Shown here: positions 49,409 through 55,443 of the stretch, in pieces | Numbering within the stretch: position 1 is the stretch's first letter | How the letters are laid out: every line of letters starts with the position of its first letter | Source: Candidatus Poribacteria bacterium | GTDB lineage: Bacteria; Poribacteria; WGA-4E; WGA-3G | Length of the DNA: 55,443 nucleotides | Assembly: GCA_022820835.1 (NCBI GenBank) | Contig: JAJEET010000003.1 | Coordinates: 1-55,443, forward strand | Direction: 5' to 3' | Notes under the pieces: generated by a model | Told to the model about the DNA's origin: nothing | The model's input: the letters and a program-made list of their open reading frames with translations, nothing else | Database searches by the model: none | Program-made: the position numbers and the translations under genes

Positions 49409-49906
49409 ATGCCAATACAGATAGTTATTAGCAATACCAGTCCGCTTATTGGGCTATCGGGACTTAATTGTCTTCACTTATTGCGAGATCTCTACACCGA
49501 AGTGTGGATTCCAAGAGAGGTTGAAAAAGAATTCTTAGCAATAGATGAGACAGTCTATCAGGAGGTCCTCAACAGCACACCGTGGATTAAAGTTGTAGAC
49601 CTGACGAATCCGCAAAGTGCCACATTTTATCAAGGTATTGATGATGGAGAAGCAGAGGTTTTCGCGCTTGCAGTTGAACATGATGCACGTCTCATTCTTC
49701 TTGATGAAAAGAAAGGAAGACAGAAGGCCAAAGAAATTGGATTAACGGTTAAGGGCGTAGTAGGCGTTTTGCTTGAGGCGAAGGAAAAAGGCTTGATTGA
49801 TGCCCTCAAGCCGCTTTTAATGCAGTTGCGGGATAACGGAAACGGAATACGCCTGAGCGACTGGCTCATCAATAACGCCCTACAAGACGCAGATGAGGCA
49901 GATTAG
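49409..49906 (+). CDS. DUF3368 PIN-type toxin
   Basis: A 165-residue PIN-superfamily ribonuclease-like protein. The first motif is VISNTSPLIGL: Asn9 stands where many PIN proteins have Asp, though the SNTSPL form is familiar in DUF3368. Further acidic motifs are DDGEAEVFALAVEHD and LILLDEKKGRQKA, then a GVVGVLLEAKEKGLI helix. Partners of this family are UPF0175 antitoxins, which matches the domain at the end of the preceding gene. The 3-bp gap between genes implies coupled translation. Whether it cuts tRNA or mRNA is unknown. Confidence 0.85.
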   Translation: MPIQIVISNTSPLIGLSGLNCLHLLRDLYTEVWIPREVEKEFLAIDETVYQEVLNSTPWIKVVDLTNPQSATFYQGIDDGEAEVFALAVEHDARLILLDEKKGRQKAKEIGLTVKGVVGVLLEAKEKGLIDALKPLLMQLRDNGNGIRLSDWLINNALQDADEAD

Positions 49907-50017
49907 CGAACAGGCTTACAAAGCACACTCACGTTATCCTTGACGATTTAACGTGACTATAAAAGAAAGGTACGTTATACTTTTGCAAAATCTTATGAGA
50001 ATGGAGTCAAACTTTTG

Positions 50018-50953
50018 ATGAAAAACGAATGGGTTGTTTACGAAGGAAACCATGGTCTCGGTAACGGCAAACACATTGTTCTCGTTAGCGGCGATGAAGA
50101 GTATCGCTCTGAAGAGGCGTTACCTATGTTGGGAAAAGTGTTAGCCGTACACCACGGATTTAAATGCACGGTTCTTTTTGCTATAAATCCAGAGACAGGC
50201 GAGATTGATCCGGAGGTACAGACCAACATCCCCGGACTTCACAACTTAGAATCCGCGGATATGCTGGTGCTGTTCACCCGTTTCCGTGAGCTGCCCGATG
50301 AACAGATGAAGTATATCATTGACTACACGAACGCCGGTAAACCCGTGATGGGACTCCGGACAGCGACACACGCTTTCAATTACACTCGGAACCTTGAGAG
50401 TCCGTACGCCAAATACAGTTTTAACAATAAAGACTTTGAAGGCGGCTACGGTAGACAGGTGCTCGGAGAAACATGGGTTAATCATCATGGACATCACGGT
50501 AAAGAGAGCGCGCGCGGTATTATCGATGAAGCGATGAAGGATCATCCGATCCTCAAAGGCGTTGACGACGTTTGGGGACCCTCAGATGTCTACGGCATTA
50601 ATGATTTGACAGGTGACTCTCAAGTACTCGTCCACGGACAGGTATTGGTCGGTATGGAACCGACAGATGCACCGAAACCGGACACCGTCACAATGCCGAT
50701 GGCGTGGATCAAAACCTATACGGGTGACACAGGCAACACCTCTCGTGTTTTCAATACGACGATGGGTGCCTCTGTCGATTTGGAGAGCGAAGGACTTCGC
50801 CGTCTCCTCGTCAACGGCTGTTACTGGTGTATGGGGATGGAGGACACGATTCCAGATAACAGTGCTGTCGATTATATCGGCGATTATGAACCGAGATTCT
50901 TCGGTTTCGGTACTTTTGAAAAAGGTGTCCGTCCCGAAGACCATGCCCTGTAG
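50018..50953 (+). CDS. ThuA-like domain protein
   Basis: A 311-residue protein of the class I glutamine amidotransferase-like fold named after ThuA of trehalose utilisation. It shows KHIVLVSGDEEYRSEEALPM, SADMLVLFTRFRELPDEQMK, GKPVMGLRTATHAFNY, GETWVNHHGHHGKES and a C-terminal RLLVNGCYWCMGMEDTIP. Such proteins are often found next to sugar dehydrogenases and cupins. ATG 50018 has GGAG upstream; TTG 50015 is an alternative. The catalytic role of the family is poorly known. It precedes the cupin gene on the same strand. Confidence 0.8.
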   Translation: MKNEWVVYEGNHGLGNGKHIVLVSGDEEYRSEEALPMLGKVLAVHHGFKCTVLFAINPETGEIDPEVQTNIPGLHNLESADMLVLFTRFRELPDEQMKYIIDYTNAGKPVMGLRTATHAFNYTRNLESPYAKYSFNNKDFEGGYGRQVLGETWVNHHGHHGKESARGIIDEAMKDHPILKGVDDVWGPSDVYGINDLTGDSQVLVHGQVLVGMEPTDAPKPDTVTMPMAWIKTYTGDTGNTSRVFNTTMGASVDLESEGLRRLLVNGCYWCMGMEDTIPDNSAVDYIGDYEPRFFGFGTFEKGVRPEDHAL

Positions 50954-51021
50954 AAAATAAACGATACACCTACAAAAGGCGGGGGACAAACCCCGCCTGC
51001 AAACGGAACGGAGAATTCATA

Positions 51022-51408
51022 GTGAACACATCATTTGAGAGACCGTACAGACCTGTAGACCTAAATACATCATTGACGAAAGCGTTTCCGTTTACGGAAA
51101 TGGCTGAAAAGCTCATGGAAGAAGCCGAAGCTGCTGCGTCAGGTCGATCCTCACTGACCCTGGCGCGTGGAGATGAACTGACGGTCGTACTGATTGCACT
51201 GAAAGCCGATAAAGTATTAGAGGAACACCCTGCACCCGCCGCCGCAACTGTCATTATGCTTAGCGGAAGTATCATCTTTACGACGAGTGACACTAAAATA
51301 ACAATAGAACAAGGCGAAGGTGTCAGCTTCGCGGGCGATGTCCTTCATAGCGTCTATGCCAAGGAAGATTGTGCATTTCTCGTTGTAATTGGCGGAAAAG
51401 GGATTTAA
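51022..51408 (+). CDS. Cupin-domain protein
   Basis: A 128-residue single-domain cupin. The beta-barrel shows TLARGDELTVVLIALKADKV, AATVIMLSGSIIFTTSD, then IEQGEGVSFAGDVLHSVYAK with the second-motif His. The first cupin motif keeps EEHPAP, so one His and one Glu can bind metal. The start is GTG 51022 with GGAG upstream. It ends 13 bp before the threonine dehydratase start, suggesting co-transcription. The ligand is unknown. Confidence 0.75.
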   Translation: MNTSFERPYRPVDLNTSLTKAFPFTEMAEKLMEEAEAAASGRSSLTLARGDELTVVLIALKADKVLEEHPAPAAATVIMLSGSIIFTTSDTKITIEQGEGVSFAGDVLHSVYAKEDCAFLVVIGGKGI

Positions 51409-51421
51409 AATAAAGGATAAA

Positions 51422-52387
51422 ATGACAGCTTTAAAATTTCAAGACATCATTGCCGCGAAACAGGTCGTGACGCGATTTTTAAAACCTACACCACTCATTC
51501 ACTATCCAGAATTATCCGAACGACTCGGATTCCAAGCATACATCAAACACGAAAACCACAACCCAACCGGCAGTTTCAAGGTGCGGGGCGGTCTGAATTT
51601 CATGCATCATCTGCCGCAAGCACAACGTGAAAAAGGTGTTATCACAGCGACACGCGGAAATCACGGACAGTCTATCGCCTACGCTGCAGCACAGTTCGGT
51701 GTCAAGGCGACGGTCGTCGTGCCACACGGCAATAACCCCGAAAAAAACAGCGCGATGCAAGCGTTCGGTGCAGAACTCATCGAACACGGCACCGATTTTG
51801 ATGAGGCACGCGCGTTGTGTGAAGTGCTCGAAGCCGAACGCGGACTCTACTACGTGCATCCGTGTATGGAACCAGCACTCTTCCACGGTGTCGGCACCTA
51901 TTCGCTTGAGATTTTTGAGAGTCTGCCGACTGTAGATGCGATTATCGTGCCTATCGGCGGCGGGAGCGGTTCTTGCAGTGCGATTACCGTCGCGAAGGCG
52001 GTCAACCCAGATGTGAAGATCATCGGCGTGCAAGCAGAGAACGCACCCGCCATCTATCGCTCATGGAAAGAAGGGAAACATGTAGAGACCGATTTTTGTG
52101 ATACTATCGCAGATGGACTGGCGACACGTGTACCGTTCCCGCTACCGCTTTCTATTATTAGAGACGGGATCCACGATATTGTGCTGCTTAACGAAACTGA
52201 ACTCGTAGACGGCATCCGTCTAGCGTTGCGGTGGACACACAACTTAGCAGAAGGCGCAGGCGCAGCACCGATCGCCGCCGCACATAAACTCACAGATAAA
52301 TTGATGGGCAAAAATGTGGTGATGGTGATGACCGGCGCGAATCTGGACACCGAAACACTCAAAACTGCACTCACCTACCAGTTGTGA
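51422..52387 (+). CDS. Threonine/serine dehydratase (PLP-dependent)
   Basis: A 321-residue fold-type II PLP enzyme that deaminates threonine or serine. K53 in HNPTGSFKVRGG is the Schiff-base lysine, TRGNHGQSIAYAA binds substrate, and the glycine loop IGGGSGSC binds the cofactor phosphate. There is no C-terminal ACT regulatory domain, so it is of the short catabolic type. ATG 51422 has AAAGGA upstream; TTG 51389 lies inside the cupin gene. It overlaps the 3' end of the converging thiamine pyrophosphokinase by 13 bp. Confidence 0.85.
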   Translation: MTALKFQDIIAAKQVVTRFLKPTPLIHYPELSERLGFQAYIKHENHNPTGSFKVRGGLNFMHHLPQAQREKGVITATRGNHGQSIAYAAAQFGVKATVVVPHGNNPEKNSAMQAFGAELIEHGTDFDEARALCEVLEAERGLYYVHPCMEPALFHGVGTYSLEIFESLPTVDAIIVPIGGGSGSCSAITVAKAVNPDVKIIGVQAENAPAIYRSWKEGKHVETDFCDTIADGLATRVPFPLPLSIIRDGIHDIVLLNETELVDGIRLALRWTHNLAEGAGAAPIAAAHKLTDKLMGKNVVMVMTGANLDTETLKTALTYQL

Positions 52388-53088
52388 ATCACGTAAACAG
52401 GTGATGAACCGTCAACCAATCGGACGGTTGCCCATGCTGCGCCGTCCACGAACTCATTTCGGAGTGCGTTTGTTAGGTCGGGGTGAATCTGTAGCAATGC
52501 TAAATCCCATCGCAGGTTTTCGCTTTTTTCCACAATAACCTTGTCAGTTTCAGAAATAAGCGAGACGCGTTGTAACCGGTCGTTCTTTCGGGTTAACCGG
52601 ATGTCTGATAAGACGTAGTGGATTGTCTGCTTCGGGTCCCGCATTTCGGCACGGTAGCGTTCAACTCCAGATACGCAGTAATATCCGAAACGCATCAGTT
52701 TTAGGTTGCCGAGGAAGTGGTCTGTCTCATATTCCTCTGGACGCGGTAGACCACCATAAATAACGATATGTCGGCATCCATATTTTTGAAGAGCGTAATC
52801 GACAGCGAGCTGCCCGTCAGTATAGTCTTTATCTGTCTGTCCAACCCATTCCTGAACAGTCTGTTTTGCCTTCGTTTCTCCTTGGACAACTGAATCCATA
52901 TCCCCGATGAGAACATCCGGGATAAGCGGTGTCTCCCGACGCTGATTTAATGTATCGAATATCCGAATCCCACCATCCGCACAGACAATCGGAAAACGGT
53001 TCTCTACTGCGTTTCCGATCTCTTGACGGTAGAAGCCAAGATGCCGTGTGTCGTAGTAGCCGTTGAGAAAAATTAGCGCGGACCCCAT
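52375..53088 (-). CDS. Thiamine pyrophosphokinase-like protein
   Basis: A 237-residue protein that would transfer pyrophosphate from ATP to thiamine. Family motifs are CADGGIRIF (36-44), IPDVLIGDMDS (56-66), TDKDYTDGQLA (85-95) and YGGLPRPEEYETDHFLGNLK (111-130). The length fits, and the C-terminal half forms the thiamine-binding beta-sandwich. In typical enzymes the fourth motif reads GGRxDHxLGN; here an insertion separates GGLP from DHFLGN. It converges with and slightly overlaps the dehydratase gene. Confidence 0.8.
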   Translation of the reverse strand: MGSALIFLNGYYDTRHLGFYRQEIGNAVENRFPIVCADGGIRIFDTLNQRRETPLIPDVLIGDMDSVVQGETKAKQTVQEWVGQTDKDYTDGQLAVDYALQKYGCRHIVIYGGLPRPEEYETDHFLGNLKLMRFGYYCVSGVERYRAEMRDPKQTIHYVLSDIRLTRKNDRLQRVSLISETDKVIVEKSENLRWDLALLQIHPDLTNALRNEFVDGAAWATVRLVDGSSPVYVIHNW

Positions 53089-53114
53089 AATTTTAATTTC
53101 CCTTGAAGTAGCCC

Positions 53115-53149
53115 TATCGTAGGGGCGTGGTTCCCACGCCCGAAATCAA
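53115..53149. repeat. 35-bp GTAGGGGCGTGG hairpin, copy 1
   Basis: TATCGTAGGGGCGTGGTTCC through CGAAATCAA, with stem GGGCGTGG-TTC-CCACGCCC. It is identical to 53196-53230. Confidence 0.75.
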
Positions 53150-53195
53150 CAACATACCTTCATCTTCAACACAGACACAACAATAAAAGCAACTT

Positions 53196-53230
53196 TATCG
53201 TAGGGGCGTGGTTCCCACGCCCGAAATCAA
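53196..53230. repeat. 35-bp GTAGGGGCGTGG hairpin, copy 2, overlapping a stop codon
   Basis: Identical to 53115-53149. Its last bases (TCA on plus at 53227-53229) are the TGA stop of the minus-strand gene that follows, so the repeat supplies the end of that gene and may also act as its transcript terminator. Confidence 0.75.
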
Positions 53231-54162
53231 GCAGACATCCACACTTTAAACGTGGACAAAACAATATTGTATGACGGAAGCAGTTGACAAGGATGATAGG
53301 AACGTTTGACGCGTTTTAGGTTCTCCAACCCAGAAGCGTCCATAGCGTTGACCCATTTATAGGTATCCTTTAATTCTTTACAGAATTCACGGTAGATGAA
53401 CTGCGCTAGCCCATTTACACTGAGATCCGTAATCTCGAACAGCACGCAAAATGTATCGGCATTCAGCGGATAGCCGAAGGTATACCCCTTGATTTCCCCG
53501 TCAATACGGACAACCCGACCGACGAGACCGAGTGCCTCCGCAGACGAGACTCCAATCCGATGTGCCGACTGTGAATCGTCGAGCATTGCGTTGTAGATCG
53601 GATCATCGTATTTTCCCGATCTCGCCTCACGCCATCTGTCGTAAAGTGCAAGGCATTCATCCTGATCGTCGGGACAATACGGATGCAATTTCGCTGTCGG
53701 ATACTGAACGGCGCAAGCGTTATAGGCGTGCCGTTGCCGCTTGTACCGGTCGCCTCGCAACTCCGAAAGTGCTGTCGTTTCGTAAAGGTATTCCGTCTCC
53801 TTCAGACGCACAGAAAACTCCTTCTTTTTAAAAAGAGGTGTCATCTCTTGTGGCACATTCTCGATCCTGACGATGTGTGGATTCCGACCGGCATCTAACA
53901 TGAATTGATGCGCCTTGCTAACGACGTTTAGATACTTGGAATTTCCCATCTCTATCGGTATCGGTAGGATCGGCATGAAATAGTCGTCCATCTGCTTTGC
54001 GAAAACACACAGATAGTCGGAAAGTAGCGTCCAGTAAAACTGAAAGTGTTCCCGCCAGACGTAGATCGGAGCGAAAGCGTAGTGAGACAGGCGCGTGCGT
54101 GTCCGATGCGCGTGTGTATCAAAAAGCGGCTTGTCGTTAAGCGTGAGGGGTTGAAGTCGCAT
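53227..54162 (-). CDS. DUF2156 / LPG synthase C-terminal domain protein
   Basis: A 311-residue GNAT-fold protein of the type found at the C-terminus of phosphatidylglycerol lysyltransferases. Landmarks are LLSDYLCVFAKQMDDYFMPI near the start, LSELRGDRYKRQRHAYNAC in the middle, VVRIDGEIKGYTFGYPLNAD, and a C-terminal WVNAMDASGLENLKRVKRSY. Stand-alone members could move an aminoacyl group from tRNA to a lipid or peptide; the substrate is unknown. It overlaps the YkgJ-type gene by 26 bp, so they are coupled. The stop codon lies inside a 35-bp repeat. Confidence 0.8.
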   Translation of the reverse strand: MRLQPLTLNDKPLFDTHAHRTRTRLSHYAFAPIYVWREHFQFYWTLLSDYLCVFAKQMDDYFMPILPIPIEMGNSKYLNVVSKAHQFMLDAGRNPHIVRIENVPQEMTPLFKKKEFSVRLKETEYLYETTALSELRGDRYKRQRHAYNACAVQYPTAKLHPYCPDDQDECLALYDRWREARSGKYDDPIYNAMLDDSQSAHRIGVSSAEALGLVGRVVRIDGEIKGYTFGYPLNADTFCVLFEITDLSVNGLAQFIYREFCKELKDTYKWVNAMDASGLENLKRVKRSYHPCQLLPSYNIVLSTFKVWMSA

Positions 54163-54697
54163 TTCTCAATTGCGCTAAAGTGTGAACAATTATCACAGTA
54201 TCTTGGTAATCACCGATGAGGCTCCAGTTTGCGGCGATCTGCTCGGTAACCGTTTCGGATTCAACGTAATCAATGACTTCTCGGAGATGCTGTTGGAACA
54301 CTTCCGTTTCGAGGTGTTCCTCACCGAATGGACAGAGCGTGTCCACCCCGAGTACGACCTCGTTCCCGTCTTCGCTAAACATAATAGCAAACGGATAGAG
54401 TTGGCAGTCAAGCGGACGGATCGGATAGATGGTACAACGGTTCATCTCCGGTTCAAAGAAAGGACAGATATAGAAATCGTCGTGAGGTTTCAGTTGAATC
54501 TGCGCGCTTTTTCCGTCTACCTGCGGACGAAATAGCTCTGGATCTGCTCCCGCTGCGACGACTCGCGCTTTCTCTACTTCGGTGAAAATGGGTGCAAGTG
54601 GACTGTCCACCTCTAAAAATCGGCAGCACACATCACACGAGAAACAGACTTCAGAGGGGATGATTTGCTGGAGTTGTTTGTCTGATGGGTTATGCAT
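54137..54697 (-). CDS. YkgJ family cysteine-cluster protein
   Basis: A 186-residue protein of the zinc- or iron-chelating CxxCxxCC family. The cluster is C18-x2-C21-x2-C24-C25 (VCFSCDVCCRF), followed by the late cysteines in YICPFFEPEMNRCTIYPIRP and LDCQLYPF. Family function is uncertain; metal binding is expected. ATG 54697 begins 10 bp after the stop of the beta-prime gene and may be co-transcribed with it. It overlaps the DUF2156 gene downstream. Confidence 0.85.
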   Translation of the reverse strand: MHNPSDKQLQQIIPSEVCFSCDVCCRFLEVDSPLAPIFTEVEKARVVAAGADPELFRPQVDGKSAQIQLKPHDDFYICPFFEPEMNRCTIYPIRPLDCQLYPFAIMFSEDGNEVVLGVDTLCPFGEEHLETEVFQQHLREVIDYVESETVTEQIAANWSLIGDYQDTVIIVHTLAQLRNATSTPHA

Positions 54698-54707
54698 CTA
54701 TTTTCCA

Positions 54708-55443
54708 TTACGGAAACGCTTTAAAGCCCGTGCCTGTCGGGATAAGTTTACCTGCCATCACATTTTCTCTTATTCCAGAGAGGGAGTCTTTCCTTCCGCG
54801 GACTGCTGCATCCGTGAAAACCTTCCGGGGCTGCTTCAAAAAAGCGGCTAAAAGGAAACTCTCCGTATTTAAAGTGGCCTTGGTAATGCCTTGTAAAATA
54901 AGTTCGCCTTTAGCAGGTGCCCCGCCAGTTTGGTAAATTTCCTGATTTTCTTTTTCAAATTGAACTTTATCGATCTCTTCATTAAGAGAGAATTGGGTGT
55001 CCCCAGGTTCTGTAATTCGGATTCTCCGAAACATCTGTCGTACAATAACCTCAATGTGTTTGTCATTGAGGGTTCCTATTTGATAGATTTTTTGTATTTC
55101 ATCAATCAGATATGCCCAGACAGCTTCTACGCCCTCAATAAGCAAACCGTTGATTGTTATGTTAGAGGCTTTCAAAACATGGTGCGGATTTATAACGTCG
55201 TCTTTCTTAGGTTTAGGAACCTCAAACAGTTCAATCAATCGAGATATGGCTGTTATAATGTCGGGTGTATTATCACTATGAATATGGTGTCTTGTCAATA
55301 TCGCCTGCATGTTAAGTTCAGCAATAGATTGCGCTGCGGTCAAACCGATAGTTTGACCTAAACCAACGAGTGATCCGTCTGTTAGATCCGTGCCGTAGCA
55401 TTTCGCACATACGCCGTTTTCAGTTTCGCATGTTAAAGCGGAG
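54708..55443 (-). CDS. rpoC: Divergent RNA polymerase beta-prime subunit, C-terminal part (5' end beyond window)
   Basis: The last 244 codons of a beta-prime protein, open to the right edge. It has the second zinc site (C5-x6-C12-x2-C15, TCETENGVCAKCYG) and the C-terminal landmarks LNDKHIEVIVRQMFRRIRI, GITKATLNTESFLLAA and GIRENVMAGKLIPTGTG. The trigger-loop segment after TAAQSI reads AELNMQAILTRHHIHSDN where beta-prime is normally GEPGTQLTMRTFHxGG. By a nearly gap-free alignment, Q46 and H53 match E. coli Q929 and H936, but M932 and R933 become Leu49 and Thr50. The invariant SFQETT also reads FLKQPR. The frame is intact. Downstream genes are not ribosomal, so a second, specialised or decaying copy is more likely than the housekeeping gene. 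Confidence 0.85.
   Translation of the reverse strand, partial: SALTCETENGVCAKCYGTDLTDGSLVGLGQTIGLTAAQSIAELNMQAILTRHHIHSDNTPDIITAISRLIELFEVPKPKKDDVINPHHVLKASNITINGLLIEGVEAVWAYLIDEIQKIYQIGTLNDKHIEVIVRQMFRRIRITEPGDTQFSLNEEIDKVQFEKENQEIYQTGGAPAKGELILQGITKATLNTESFLLAAFLKQPRKVFTDAAVRGRKDSLSGIRENVMAGKLIPTGTGFKAFP

Noticed and set aside
53115..53230. Possible CRISPR
   Set aside because: There are only two repeat units and no further spacers. The repeat is a known-looking dispersed palindrome with copies elsewhere in the window.

Overview
The window most probably comes from a member of Candidatus Poribacteria or a close relative. This is inferred from gene content and not proven. The evidence is secreted proteins ending in a FlgD/T9SS-like sorting domain with the NYPNPFNPETWIPYQL signature, several phytanoyl-CoA-type Fe(II)/2-oxoglutarate oxygenases, WD40 proteins with cohesin and dockerin domains, a sulfotransferase, a Gfo/Idh/MocA oxidoreductase, and dense families of short palindromic repeats. 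I see no tRNA, rRNA or CRISPR array.

Layout. 1-6200 is a defence and mobile zone on the minus strand: a CDS cut by the left edge whose ribosome site lies in a hairpin, an AAA ATPase with an altered PD-(D/E)XK domain, the remnant of a second restriction gene, a one-polypeptide restriction-modification enzyme, and a BrnT-type toxin-antitoxin pair. 6400-13400 is a housekeeping and accessory stretch: hemW, an alcohol dehydrogenase, a Gp49-like toxin with an HTH antitoxin, a lipoprotein, a phosphodiester glycosidase, threonine synthase and a secreted protein. 13500-28850 is a 15-kb tandem array of five paralogous secreted proteins built from eleven ~280-residue HAF-type modules plus a shared C-terminal half. 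Four of the five have a covarying hairpin just after the stop codon.

29500-43100 holds an S55 (SpoIVB-like) lipoprotein peptidase, an Ldh-type dehydrogenase, a WD40 protein and its deleted relic, a substrate-binding lipoprotein, a sulfotransferase/Gfo-Idh-MocA/HAD operon, a TolB-like protein, and a 960-residue WD40-cohesin-dockerin protein. 43200-47200 is a minus-strand cluster in which an aspartate kinase lies among three Fe/2OG oxygenases. 47300-49900 has a methyltransferase fragment followed by a TPR protein that ends in a UPF0175-like antitoxin domain, immediately followed by a DUF3368 PIN-type toxin. 50000-54700 has a ThuA-like protein, a cupin, a threonine dehydratase, a thiamine pyrophosphokinase, a DUF2156 protein and a YkgJ-type cysteine-cluster protein. 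At the right edge is the C-terminal part of an RNA polymerase beta-prime protein whose trigger-loop segment is strikingly altered.

The most promising novelties are the divergent beta-prime copy and the TPR-UPF0175/PIN pair. Next come the modular HAF array with its mosaic domains and hairpins, and the nested repeats: a 23-bp cassette sitting in the loops of two unrelated palindromes, and a palindrome read in frame inside a coding sequence. All database comparisons are from memory. No searches were run.
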